This document shows positions 8,196 to 17,203 of a stretch of 64,000 nt of DNA, one piece after another. The stretch is from CAZWSX01 sp964636985. Lineage in GTDB: Bacteria > Planctomycetota > Planctomycetia > Pirellulales > Pirellulaceae. The stretch is from assembly GCA_964636985.1 (NCBI GenBank), contig CAZWSX010000004.1:124001-188000 (forward strand). The letters are read 5' to 3'. The notes below the pieces were generated by a model, which saw only the letters and a program-made list of their open reading frames with translations, did not search any database and was not told the origin of the DNA. Position numbers and translations under genes: made by a program. How positions within the stretch are numbered: position 1 is the first letter of the stretch; the number at the start of each line of letters is the position of its first letter.

Positions 8196-10985
8196 ATGTG
8201 GCCAAACTGGTTTCACTCCTTCCGTAAGCCGACCTCGAACAAAAAGCGCAAGAGCAAGCGCGGGACCAACCGGCTGAAGGCGGAGTTCCTTGAAGATCGC
8301 TCGATGCTGGCGACGATTTCGGGCTACGTCTGGGACGACTTGAACTCCAACGGGATTCGAGACACCACGCAAATCACGTTTCAGGGGACTACGCCCGTCG
8401 TCGTGATGATGGTCGACGTCTCTGATACCGCGGAAGGTCTGTTGTCGAGTGGCCCCATCCCTGGCTCAAATGTTGGGGACGTGAATGGCGACGGCAACGC
8501 CAACTCGGCTCTCGACAATCAACTCTACGCCTACATTCAGCTCAACCGTAAGTTAATCGCAAGCGGTTTCGGCCAGACGGGACGTGTGATCCTCGTTGGC
8601 TACGGTACGGACGACCAGATTGTCGACTTTGCTCGGGACGACTTCCCTGATCCTCGCGATCCGACGATCTTCGTGGAGAATATAAAACTGTTTGCGACCC
8701 CAGCGGAGGACCTTAACGGCGACGGTACTTCCGATGTGGAGCAAATGCTCCGGAAATTCCGAGTCGGCTTTGTTCCGCAGAACGGGGCCGTTGGCAACCC
8801 AGTCGACAACACCACTGCTCCCGGTCCTGGCGGCTTCGATCCAAACGATCCGCTCACAATCAATTTCGGCTCACCCAATTTCCTTGCCGTCGACTCGGGC
8901 GGCCTGGATTACACCGCGGCCCACTTTGACGTCGTTGCGAGGGTACTACTTACAGAACCACTCATCCCCACTCCTTCGGGTTTTTCCGTAGCGGCGCTAC
9001 CTGATCACGGCGATCAGATCACGTTCATAAATTTTGCGACTCAAGCGCTCGCCAATATCGACTACATGGACGTCGGCCAGGCAAACAACGTACCGCTGGT
9101 GAAGTCGGCGGGCGCCGATTATTTTGCGTTCGGACTTGGTGTTGTGTCGCTGCTCGATAGGACGATTCTTCTCCCGCAATTGCAATTGCTCAATCAAAAC
9201 GCGAGGATATTAAATAACTACGCAGAACTCGAGGCATACGTCTTCGGGTCGCGGTTCACGGAGCCCGGAGTTGCCCAGGCTCAAGTTTACATCGATGCCA
9301 ATAACAACGCCCGGTACGACACAGGCGAGCGTATTGTCACGACATCGGCAAATATTGTGGGTACGCCGCTCGATGAGAGCGGAAACTTCGCCTTTACCGG
9401 GCTTGGCGTGGGAACCTACATCGTCCGGCAACTACTGCCACTCAATTTCACACAAACCTTCCCGTCCGCTGCCTTTTACCGCGTTGTGATCACGGCAGCG
9501 ACGCAAACGGTCACGAACATCAACTTTAGCCGAGCACCCAACAACACGTTCCGCGGCTTCGTTTTCAACGATGCCAACGACGATGGCGCCTTCACGTTCG
9601 GTGAGCGAGGGCTCGCTAACGTCAAGGTTTACATTGACGTCAATAGGAACGGCCGCCGCGACGCGAACGAGCCCACCGCCGTTACCATCCGCGACATCGC
9701 GTCAACCACCACGTTCAACGAAGCGGGGCAGTACTCCTTCACGAACGTTGCACCGGGAACTTACATCATCCGTGCCGAGGCCCCGACCGGCTTCGCCATT
9801 TCGTCGCCGCTATCCACCACAACGGCCCCGCTAGGAGCAAATGTGGTAGCCGGCGGCTTGGCGTGGAGGATCACTTTGCCGGCGCTAAGGCCAAACGGGA
9901 CGCGCATTAGCACGATCAGCGGCCTCGACTTCGGCGCCGTTCAAGGAGCCCGTGCACCAATCGTCACGACCTCAACGGGTATTACGACGTTTACGGAAGG
10001 GCACTTGCCGAACGTACACACTCTCGTCGACCCGAGCATCGTCATCGATTTGCGCGGGCTCGCCACAACGAAGGGCGTGCAGCTTGTTGCTTCAATTATT
10101 CAAGGGGGCGACTTTGCCGATATCCTTTCGCCGCTGACCGGGGGCGGAATCACCTTTACCCAGGTTGGTGATCCAAGTTTCCCGCAATGGCAGATCCTCG
10201 CCAACGGCGTCCTGATTGGCATCGCGGAAGGCGGGCGAGATTCGTCTCCGCTCGTGATGACCTTCAATGCCCGCGCCAGTCAGGCCCTGATTCAAGCCGT
10301 TGCGCGTCGGATCGAGTTCATCAACGATGACCCCAATTTGTCGAACGTCGACCGCATCGTTGGGTTCCAGATCGTTTTGCCGAGCGGACAGGAAAGCAAC
10401 TTGCCCGTTAAGTTCATTCGCGTGATCACGCTCAATAGCCCGCCGGTGCTTAGCGACGCGACTCCAAACCAATTTGTTTACCAAGCCGGCGATGCAGCGT
10501 TCCAGCTTTTCAACGGCGTCACCATCACCGATAGCGATAACCCCACTAACTACGGCGGAGGCCGGCTTACCGTCACCCTCGGCGGGGAGTCGGTTGGCGT
10601 GGCTGATACGCTCACTATCCAAGATTCGCCAGGGTTGCTGGAATTCGTTGACACCGACGACGGAAAAGACATCTATTTCTTCAACGGAATCGACTTCTTG
10701 CTGATCGGGAGCGTCAATGCATTCGACCCAGGTACGTCGATGGAAATCCAGTTGACGTCGAACGCGACCCCTGCCATCGTCGAGTTCTTGATCAGCCAAA
10801 TTCGGTTCTCCACCAGTGACGCAGTCGCTCGCCCGGCGGGCACTACGACCATCACGCTGCAACTCATCGAGAACCAAATCAAGGGTGCGAGCAACACGAT
10901 CGAGGTAGTTGTCGACGTACAGGGAGCTCCGATCACCGCCCTGGCGATGGCCTTCTTCGAGTCACAAAACATCAAGAAGCGTTAG
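8196..10985 (+). CDS. Large secreted planctomycete protein with SdrD B-like domains
   Basis: A 929-residue protein. The N terminus has a very basic stretch (residues 9-28) followed by FLEDRSMLA, the planctomycetal export-associated LE-x-R motif, then immediately a SdrD B-like module (ISGYVWDDLNSNGIRD). Further B-like modules occur near residues 360-400 (AQVYIDANNNARYDTGER) and 450-540 (FVFNDANDDGAF and VYIDVNRNGRRD); these Asp/Asn-rich loops bind calcium in staphylococcal relatives. The last third is beta-rich and cadherin-like. The protein ends in FFESQNIKKR, a basic tail similar to that of the next gene. A cell-surface structural or adhesive role is inferred. A hairpin at 11043 probably ends the transcript. 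Confidence 0.75.
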   Translation: MWPNWFHSFRKPTSNKKRKSKRGTNRLKAEFLEDRSMLATISGYVWDDLNSNGIRDTTQITFQGTTPVVVMMVDVSDTAEGLLSSGPIPGSNVGDVNGDGNANSALDNQLYAYIQLNRKLIASGFGQTGRVILVGYGTDDQIVDFARDDFPDPRDPTIFVENIKLFATPAEDLNGDGTSDVEQMLRKFRVGFVPQNGAVGNPVDNTTAPGPGGFDPNDPLTINFGSPNFLAVDSGGLDYTAAHFDVVARVLLTEPLIPTPSGFSVAALPDHGDQITFINFATQALANIDYMDVGQANNVPLVKSAGADYFAFGLGVVSLLDRTILLPQLQLLNQNARILNNYAELEAYVFGSRFTEPGVAQAQVYIDANNNARYDTGERIVTTSANIVGTPLDESGNFAFTGLGVGTYIVRQLLPLNFTQTFPSAAFYRVVITAATQTVTNINFSRAPNNTFRGFVFNDANDDGAFTFGERGLANVKVYIDVNRNGRRDANEPTAVTIRDIASTTTFNEAGQYSFTNVAPGTYIIRAEAPTGFAISSPLSTTTAPLGANVVAGGLAWRITLPALRPNGTRISTISGLDFGAVQGARAPIVTTSTGITTFTEGHLPNVHTLVDPSIVIDLRGLATTKGVQLVASIIQGGDFADILSPLTGGGITFTQVGDPSFPQWQILANGVLIGIAEGGRDSSPLVMTFNARASQALIQAVARRIEFINDDPNLSNVDRIVGFQIVLPSGQESNLPVKFIRVITLNSPPVLSDATPNQFVYQAGDAAFQLFNGVTITDSDNPTNYGGGRLTVTLGGESVGVADTLTIQDSPGLLEFVDTDDGKDIYFFNGIDFLLIGSVNAFDPGTSMEIQLTSNATPAIVEFLISQIRFSTSDAVARPAGTTTITLQLIENQIKGASNTIEVVVDVQGAPITALAMAFFESQNIKKR

Positions 10986-11513
10986 TCGCTAAGAGGCTCT
11001 AGCAAATCGCGCCCCTGGCAGTCCCGATGCGGACGAGGGGTACCGCAAGGTTGATGACAGCCTTGCGGGTGTCGGTGTGGCTAAGCCCGTTCGACTGCGA
11101 CACGATGTCTATCTACCAGTGCTGAGTGGATTGCTTTTCGAGCAGTGACGCAATTTCAAAATTGATCACTGCCGTTTTGCGGTTAATCTTGCTTTTCAGT
11201 AATGCACTAAGTATCTTGCTACGTGAAACTGCCAACCACTGCAAATGTGATCAGGGCGGTTGTCTTCACTGGATTACGCGAGGAAGGTTCCTCGGCGAAA
11301 CATCAGCGATTTCGGTTGAGAGGATTTGACGAACACCCAAGCAATCTTGGTTCTAAATGTCTTCTTTTCGAACATGAGAACCAGAGGTTCGTTCGTCGCT
11401 TCGCTTCGATCTTTCTGATGCAAGTGCCTCGGGCCTCTTTGCATTTTTTTACGGTTGTGTTTCCCCGCGTGAATCGCGAGGTCACTGGGCAAGTGCCCAC
11501 TTGGAGTGAAGGT
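10986..11513. other. Intergenic region of 528 bases, no gene seen
   Basis: Between two plus-strand surface-protein genes. An open frame runs from 11223 into the downstream gene, but its first 97 residues lack a signal sequence and look unlike the protein that follows, so they are treated as non-coding leader. The region contains the hairpin listed at 11043 and no other supported feature. Confidence 0.45.
11043..11068 (+). terminator. Hairpin after the surface-protein gene, terminator-like
   Basis: Perfect 8-base stem CCGCAAGG / CCTTGCGG with a 10-base loop, 58 bases after the stop of the 929-residue gene. There is no T tract, so it may be a processing or pausing site rather than a classical rho-independent terminator. 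Confidence 0.5.
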
Positions 11514-13634
11514 ATGAAGGGTCGAACTTCTCAGGTGCGATTCGGCAAGGGAAAGCGCTACGGTCGAGGGCAGCGCCTCCGGTTGGAACAACTGGAGCGG
11601 CGCGATCTGATGACGGCTTCTCCATTCGAACCTGAGTATGTTGCGGATAGCATACCGGTCCTAAGTTCGAGTGGCCGCACTACGCCTGCCGCCGGTCCTA
11701 CAACCGCCAACTTTCCGCTGTCCAGCATCCCGGTGTTGAACAGCAACCCCTCGGCTGCGGTGACGATCGTTCTCGACTTCGACGGTAATTTTCTTCCCGA
11801 ATGGTTTGAGTTCACGGATGTCGTCACGCCGGTGTACGACGTCGATGGCGATCGTACTTCGTTTAGCGCGCAAGAGTTGCAGAACATTCGCGACATTTGG
11901 GCCAGCGTTTCCGAAGACTATGCGCCGTTCAATGTCAACGTTACCACCGTCGATACCGATATCCTGCCCGACGGAGTTGCGATCAAGATCGCGATCGGCG
12001 GCGCTTACACCGATTGGTTTGGCTCAGCGTCGGGCGGTGTGGCACCGATATCCGGCTTCACGATGCCCGATCGCCCTAACGTTGGTTTTGTGTTTCCCAC
12101 TAATCTTCAAGACGACCCCCACGTCGTGGCCGAGGCCACGTCGCACGAAGCCGGCCATCTGTTTGGGCTTCTGCACCATTCGCTATGGCAGGGAGCCACA
12201 AAGCTTCTGGAATACGATCCGGGGACGCCTCGTTGGGCTCCCATTATGGGCAACAGCTATGACTCAACCGTGACGACATGGTCCAACGGACGATCGAGTG
12301 CCGGCCCCAGTTCGTTCCAGGATGACTTGGCGATCCTCTCCGGGGCGGTCAACGGATTCGGCTATCGCACCAACTTGATCGGCAACTCTGCTTCTGCGAA
12401 AAGCCTGGGCAATTCCGGGGTAGTGAGTGAAAGCGGAATCATTGCCCGAAATAACGACCAAAACTGGTACGAGTTTTCAACCGACGGCGGTAACGTTTCT
12501 CTCACCGTCACCAACGCTGAAATCAACCCGAATCTGGACAGCGTGCTGGAAATCCGCGACTTGAATGGCAACGTTGTTTTCTCCGCGAACTCTCCGTTCT
12601 CGTTGGATTCGACGCTCAATGTGTGGATGAACCCAGGGACCTACTTCGCGGTAGTCCGAAGTACCGGTGTCTACGGTTACGTTGGCCAATACACGTTAAC
12701 GGGGGCGTTCCCTCCAAAAACAACGACCACGGCGCCGCCGGAGATCACGGTGACCCAAGGAGGGGCCGACGTCCCCGACGGCGGCAGCATTTCATTCGGG
12801 ACCACCGCCATTGGTGCGTTCGTGGACAGAACGTTCACAATAAGCAACGACGGGGGGGCCCCTCTCGTGCTGCAAACCCTCGACACGAATCTCCCCGCGG
12901 AATTCGCCATCATCGCAAACCTGGGCAAAACGACGCTCGAGGCCGGCGATTCGACTACGTTTACCATTCGCATGACAGCCGTCGCGGCCGGAACATTCTC
13001 GGGCGTCATTCACATCGGTAACAACGACACCGATGAGGCGGTTTTCGATATCAATGTTTCGGGAACCGTTAATGCACCGGTTGCCCCGCTGACCCTCGCG
13101 ATCATCGACAATGGGGATGCTGGTTATACAAGCGGTGGTGCGTGGGCAACGAACGTCGGAGCCGGACGCGCCAACGACTTCTCCTTTGTGCAACCCACGG
13201 CAGCCAGTTCGTACGCGCGGTGGACCGCGGTGAATCTGGCGCCGGGAACTTACCGCATTGCGACGTCGTACCCGAACTTTGCCAAGGCGGCCTCCAACGC
13301 GAGATTCTACTTTGGCGACGATGTGGCCACTCTCGGTTCAAAGCTGATTAACCAGCGGTTGAAGCCCGCCAGCTTCACCGCGGACGGCAGTCAGTGGCAA
13401 ACGATCGCCACGGTTACCATCACCGCGGGCCATTCGCAACTTTGGGTCCAAACGAATAACAAAGGGGTGGATGGTTTCGTCGTAGCCGATGCCGTCCGTT
13501 TTGAACGGATCTCCGCGCCAAGTCCGATTCTGCCGGCCAAGTCGGCGCCCGCGGTCGCAGCGGCGTCTTCGTCGGCCCTGTTGGCGCAGGTTTTGGCCGA
13601 CGAGGCCTTCGCTCAATCAGGTCGCAAACGATAG
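11514..13634 (+). CDS. Secreted zinc metalloprotease with PPC, choice-of-anchor-D-like and golvesin-like domains
   Basis: The ATG at 11514 is chosen because it follows GGAGTGAAGG and directly precedes a basic N terminus and the planctomycetal motif LEQLERRDLMTA; the frame is open further upstream but implausible there. The 706-residue product has a metzincin-type site HEAGHLFGLLHH (residues ~211-222, ligands His211, His215, His221), then a PPC-like beta-sandwich (~315-395), a choice-of-anchor-D-like domain opening with PEITVTQGG, and a golvesin C-terminal-like domain (IIDNGDAGYTSGG through WTAVNLAPGTYRI). It ends AFAQSGRKR, resembling the tail of the preceding surface protein. Probably an exported protease acting on extracellular substrate; substrate unknown. 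Confidence 0.8.
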   Translation: MKGRTSQVRFGKGKRYGRGQRLRLEQLERRDLMTASPFEPEYVADSIPVLSSSGRTTPAAGPTTANFPLSSIPVLNSNPSAAVTIVLDFDGNFLPEWFEFTDVVTPVYDVDGDRTSFSAQELQNIRDIWASVSEDYAPFNVNVTTVDTDILPDGVAIKIAIGGAYTDWFGSASGGVAPISGFTMPDRPNVGFVFPTNLQDDPHVVAEATSHEAGHLFGLLHHSLWQGATKLLEYDPGTPRWAPIMGNSYDSTVTTWSNGRSSAGPSSFQDDLAILSGAVNGFGYRTNLIGNSASAKSLGNSGVVSESGIIARNNDQNWYEFSTDGGNVSLTVTNAEINPNLDSVLEIRDLNGNVVFSANSPFSLDSTLNVWMNPGTYFAVVRSTGVYGYVGQYTLTGAFPPKTTTTAPPEITVTQGGADVPDGGSISFGTTAIGAFVDRTFTISNDGGAPLVLQTLDTNLPAEFAIIANLGKTTLEAGDSTTFTIRMTAVAAGTFSGVIHIGNNDTDEAVFDINVSGTVNAPVAPLTLAIIDNGDAGYTSGGAWATNVGAGRANDFSFVQPTAASSYARWTAVNLAPGTYRIATSYPNFAKAASNARFYFGDDVATLGSKLINQRLKPASFTADGSQWQTIATVTITAGHSQLWVQTNNKGVDGFVVADAVRFERISAPSPILPAKSAPAVAAASSSALLAQVLADEAFAQSGRKR

Positions 13635-13665
13635 TGCGCTTGCGAGCGGATTCCAAAACAGAGCA

Positions 13666-13687
13666 GCCGCACGAGGAATCGTGCGGC
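13666..13687 (+). terminator. Strong hairpin after the metalloprotease gene
   Basis: Perfect 9-base stem GCCGCACGA / TCGTGCGGC with a GGAA loop, 32 bases after the stop codon. A run of Ts is lacking (ACTTTGCG follows), so the terminator call rests on stem strength and position. Confidence 0.6.
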
Positions 13688-13826
13688 ACTTTGCGTTAGC
13701 AGCCTTGGCAACTCTACCGGGTGACGTCTTCGTCGGCTGCCTCCGATGGAAAATGCGGCGGAAGCCAACGACAATAAGCACCTTCCATCTCAGTGATCTT
13801 TCCACCCTCTCGCCGGAATACTGTCG

Positions 13827-14894
13827 ATGTCTCGATCCTCGTCGGCCGTTTGTCTTTTGGTCCTAGCCTTGGCATTGTCGGTGACACCTGCTTCGCGGGC
13901 TGACGAGCCGAAGCCGGGCAGCTTGGTCCGTCGTGAGTTCGTCTACGAAAAGGCTCCCTTTAAGAGCTGTCACGCTTCGACCATCGCGCAAACATCCGAT
14001 GGTGAATTCGTCGTCGCATTTTTCGGCGGAAGCGACGAGGGGAATCGAGATGTCGAGATCTGGGTGTGCCGGACGGAAGAAGGTCGATGGACCGAGCCGC
14101 TCCGGGTCGCCAGCGGCGAACAGCCCGACGGCACCCGCCAACCATGCTGGAATCCAGTCCTTTATCAGCCCAAAGCAGGCCCGCTGGTGCTGTACTACAA
14201 AGTCGGTCCCAACCCGCGCAAGTGGTGGGGCATGAGCTGCGAGAGTGTCGACGGCGGCAAAACGTGGCGCAATCACCAGCGCTTGCCCGACGGTATTCTC
14301 GGCCCGATCAAAAACAAAGCCATCGTGCTGGACGACGGCACACTGCTATGCGGTTCGAGCACCGAGGATTCGATGTCGGCTCCAGCCTGGCGGACGCACT
14401 TCGAACTCTACCGCGATGGCAAGTGGACACGGACCCAAGACGTGGCCTTCCCCAAGCCGATCAATTCAATTCAGCCCACGATCCTCCGCCATCCGGACGG
14501 AAAGCTGCAAGCGCTCGGCCGCACGCGCGAAAAGCGGATCTTCCAAACCTTCTCCGAAGACGGCGGCAAGACCTGGTCGGAGATGACGCTCACTGATCTT
14601 CCCAATCCGAACTCCGGCATCGATGCCGTGACGCTCGTCGACGGCCGCCATGCCTTGGTCTACAACCCAACGGAAAAGGGCGAACGGGTTCCGCTGCGCC
14701 TGGCCACGTCGATCGACGGAGCCAAATGGACCGATGTCTTTGAGTTTGAAAACCAAGGACCCGACGATGAGTACAGCTACCCCGCCATCATCCAATCGCG
14801 CGACGGCAACTTGCACGTCACCTACACCTGGCGGCGTGAGAAGGTCGCGCACGTGGTGGTCGATCCGACCAAGCTGCAACCACTCGGGAAGTGA
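13827..14894 (+). CDS. Exported sialidase-fold (BNR/Asp-box) protein
   Basis: A 355-residue protein with a Sec signal peptide (residues 1-25, ending PASRA) and a six-bladed sialidase-like propeller. Three Asp boxes are visible: SVDGGKTW (140-147), SEDGGKTW (243-250) and a degenerate SIDGAKW (295-301). An N-terminal Arg (RREFVY) and other charged residues are present, but the full arginine triad of true sialidases cannot be confirmed by eye. Members of this exo-alpha-sialidase-like family are abundant in planctomycetes and often act on complex polysaccharides. The next gene begins 7 bases after its stop, so the two may be co-transcribed. Confidence 0.8.
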   Translation: MSRSSSAVCLLVLALALSVTPASRADEPKPGSLVRREFVYEKAPFKSCHASTIAQTSDGEFVVAFFGGSDEGNRDVEIWVCRTEEGRWTEPLRVASGEQPDGTRQPCWNPVLYQPKAGPLVLYYKVGPNPRKWWGMSCESVDGGKTWRNHQRLPDGILGPIKNKAIVLDDGTLLCGSSTEDSMSAPAWRTHFELYRDGKWTRTQDVAFPKPINSIQPTILRHPDGKLQALGRTREKRIFQTFSEDGGKTWSEMTLTDLPNPNSGIDAVTLVDGRHALVYNPTEKGERVPLRLATSIDGAKWTDVFEFENQGPDDEYSYPAIIQSRDGNLHVTYTWRREKVAHVVVDPTKLQPLGK

Positions 14895-14901
14895 GCTTTC
14901 C

Positions 14902-15159
14902 ATGGCAATCCCGAACGACACAACGCCCGAAGCGGAAGAAGTTCAACTGGAGATACTTCGCCGCAAATCACCGACGGAATTGGTGAACATGGCGCTGCGT
15001 CTCTCCAGCCACTTGATGGCCTTGTCCAAAAACGCCATTCGTGAAGCTCATCCTGAATTTTCCGAGCGAGAGGTCGTAGACATGTTCGTCGAAATTCACC
15101 ATGGAAAAGAACTCGCGGACGCCGTCCGCGAGTATCGCAGGAAACGGTCGAGTGAATAG
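14902..15159 (+). CDS. Small helical protein of unknown function
   Basis: An 85-residue, charged, mostly helical protein (AEEVQLEILRRKSPTELV...). It begins 7 bases after the sialidase-like gene with ATG at 14902. The pattern of a short acidic start followed by a region rich in Leu and Arg and a D/E-rich end resembles small partner proteins found before nucleotidyltransferase-like genes, but no such gene follows on this strand, so no function is assigned. Its stop at 15159 directly abuts the end of the converging broken gene at 15160. Confidence 0.55.
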   Translation: MAIPNDTTPEAEEVQLEILRRKSPTELVNMALRLSSHLMALSKNAIREAHPEFSEREVVDMFVEIHHGKELADAVREYRRKRSSE

Positions 15160-15485
15160 TTATCCATCGTGCGCCTTGGCGAATACTTCTCGATAGGGTT
15201 GCGCAAGACTAACAATCTCGTTAATCGCTTCGCCGGCAGCCTGGTCGCGTTGGGCCATCGTAAGACGGGAATCTTTTTGAACTCCAGCGGAAGGTTGTCG
15301 GCTCCGATGCTGATATCGAAATCGCTCGCGGCGGAGACAATCTCCTTAAGATCCGGGTCTTCTCCCGGAAGCGGTTCTTGAGCAATACAGCGCGGCAGTC
15401 CCCAACTGCCCACGATTGCGCACGCCAAAGACAGCCCCAAGATCGCTCGCCACCCGTCGAAGCCGCACTGAGAAGCCTTCGTCAT
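15160..15485 (-). pseudogene. Probable frameshifted small exported protein
   Basis: From ATG at 15485 the frame encodes a signal-peptide-like start (a hydrophobic run ending CIAQ), then an acidic segment and FKKIPVLRWPN, a phrase I associate with planctomycete exported proteins of unknown function. Continuing that frame gives a basic, low-quality tail that runs 64 bases into the converging gene. Moving one frame near 15250 gives QAAGEAINEIVSLAQPYREVFAKAHDG and a stop at exactly 15160-15162, next to the end of the converging gene. This suggests a frameshift (real or sequencing error) in a gene of roughly 108 codons, or a fused remnant. Confidence 0.4.
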
Positions 15486-15609
15486 GAGTTCACCTAGGAA
15501 AATCATTTGCCTCGGAAAAATGAACTTATCTCAAGACAGATTCTTAGCTGACCCCAAGGTCGTGATGTTTCATCGCGGTGCTTTCGCCCTGTTTCGTGAA
15601 CGCCGGCCC

Positions 15610-16701
15610 TTACTTTTCGCCCAAGGGGGTGTTGCGGTACTGCTCGTGACATTTTTTGCAGTTGGCTTCGATCCGCTGTACGGACTGGCCAAGTTGCTCG
15701 TACGTTTCGTCGTGATCTTCTTGGCTCAACTTGTCGACGCCCGCTTGGAGGGCCAGCGCGGCCGTCTCGGAGTCTTGCAGCATCTCGGCAAAATCCTTGG
15801 GCTGCTTCTTGGTTTCATCGAGTCGCAACATTTCGGTGAAATGCTCCTGCAGCAGCAGGACTTCGTGCGCGGCATCGACTTCGGGCTTCCTGGCGAGCGG
15901 TTTCCACTTGTTCTCGGCGAGCTTTTTCACGAGATCGAAGGTGTGTTCCAGCACGACCATGGCTTCGGCCATCGGCGGGATTTCGACCGATTCTTGAAAC
16001 TCGACTTGGAGGGCTCTGAGTTCCTCTTCTGACATCGGCTTGGCGTGCTCGGCCGATTGGTAGAGCCCCTTGTAGTTGGGGCTGGTTCCAGCCAGTTTCA
16101 GGATCTCGAGCGCTTGCCCGCGCGGGACCAGGCCGGCCGCGACGCAGGCCGCGCTGGTGGCCGCCGGGCTGCGATGTTTACCGTGATGGCAGTGGATATA
16201 GATGGGCCCTTCCAGATCGTGGACCGCCTTGCCGAGTTCTTTCACGCGAGCGTCCGGAATGCCGTCGTATCCGTGCGGCAGGTGAACGTACTTCAGTCCG
16301 TACTTCCTGGCGAGTTCCAAGTCGGGCTTGGCACCGTCGACGCTGATGATGGTTTTGATTCCCAGGGCCTTCAACTCGGCGAACGCCTCATCCCCCTCCG
16401 GCACGCCGCCCGACGTCACTTTGTCGCACACTCGAATCAGATTTGGCAGGTTCTCGGATTTGAGTTTCTCGAAATGCGCTTCCTTCGCGGCTACGACGGG
16501 CAATTCTTTTGCTGTCGCGGCCACGTCGGTTTGGGTTCCGCTGTTTTTTTCGTCCTCGGGTTCCTTAGGTTGCTCCGGCGCGATCTGCGCCGCCGTGGTT
16601 TGCTGGGGTTGTGGGGAGCTGATGGGGGACTTGGCGACAGGCGCTTCTTCGGCACAACCAATCAGCGCGACGACGATGATGCCTAGCGTGCAGATTCTCA
16701 T
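15610..16701 (-). CDS. Lipoprotein with Cx5R phosphatase domain and C-terminal cytochrome-type haem site
   Basis: The ATG at 16701 is chosen because it gives a lipoprotein signal with lipobox LIGC (Cys16); the upstream extension is implausible. The 363-residue product has a Pro/Gln-rich linker (20-70), then a dual-specificity or tyrosine phosphatase-like domain (~85-215) with P-loop HCHHGKHRS (nucleophile Cys171, Arg177) and an upstream ISVDGAKPD segment. After a helical region it ends in CKKCHEQYR, a c-type haem-binding motif (CxxCH, His352), in a context like the last helix of cytochrome c-prime. An extracytoplasmic phosphatase fused to a haem protein is unusual. Redox-coupled dephosphorylation is speculation; the motifs are seen directly. 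Confidence 0.8.
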   Translation of the reverse strand: MRICTLGIIVVALIGCAEEAPVAKSPISSPQPQQTTAAQIAPEQPKEPEDEKNSGTQTDVAATAKELPVVAAKEAHFEKLKSENLPNLIRVCDKVTSGGVPEGDEAFAELKALGIKTIISVDGAKPDLELARKYGLKYVHLPHGYDGIPDARVKELGKAVHDLEGPIYIHCHHGKHRSPAATSAACVAAGLVPRGQALEILKLAGTSPNYKGLYQSAEHAKPMSEEELRALQVEFQESVEIPPMAEAMVVLEHTFDLVKKLAENKWKPLARKPEVDAAHEVLLLQEHFTEMLRLDETKKQPKDFAEMLQDSETAALALQAGVDKLSQEDHDETYEQLGQSVQRIEANCKKCHEQYRNTPLGEK

Positions 16702-16717
16702 TGCAAATAGCGCTGCC

Positions 16718-16948
16718 TCAAGTGTGGTCCTGTCGGAGTGGCTGCCGAACGCGAATGAATTGGACCGAGCCGTTGCCGAGTGCCCCATTCACGTCCCGTA
16801 CATCATACAACCACGTGCGCCCGCAACGTAGCCTTGTAGCGTTGCTCATGGCGTCCTTCTCGTCGCCCGGTTGAGCCGCAGGGGCGCGAATACGCTTGCC
16901 GCAGCCAGTAAAGGCTCCGGCAAGCAATAACCACGTCGCCAGACGCAT
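16718..16948 (-). CDS. Possible small lipoprotein
   Basis: Encodes 76 residues beginning with a convincing lipoprotein signal (MRLATWLLLAGAFTGC, lipobox LAGAFTGC shifted to FTGC) and a basic, otherwise featureless body of 60 residues. It ends 16 bases before the start of the phosphatase-haem lipoprotein gene on the same strand, which suits an operon. The body has no recognisable domain and the region could equally be a decayed gene, so confidence is limited. Confidence 0.4.
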   Translation of the reverse strand: MRLATWLLLAGAFTGCGKRIRAPAAQPGDEKDAMSNATRLRCGRTWLYDVRDVNGALGNGSVQFIRVRQPLRQDHT

Positions 16949-17203
16949 GCGCCCACTACGCCCTCAGCTATTCAGCGCGCTTAGCCACGGGCGAAATAAC
17001 GGGTATTCGTTTGGCACGAATGGATATTGTCAGACAGCCGTGAGAATGTCTGCTTTCTTGTCGGAAAACAGAAGAACGAGACCTGGTCCCCCAGAGAAGC
17101 GACCGAGCCTTCTTTGGTGGCAGTTTCGATCGACGCGCGTGTCGAAAGTCCGCGCGTCGTGCTGCGAGAAATAACGTGGGTGCGAGCGTCACCGCGCGCG
17201 AGT

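Noticed and set aside
11223..11513. Upstream extension of the metalloprotease gene (97 codons)
   Set aside because: The extension lacks a signal sequence, and a strong ribosome-binding site precedes the ATG at 11514 right before the planctomycetal N-terminal motif.
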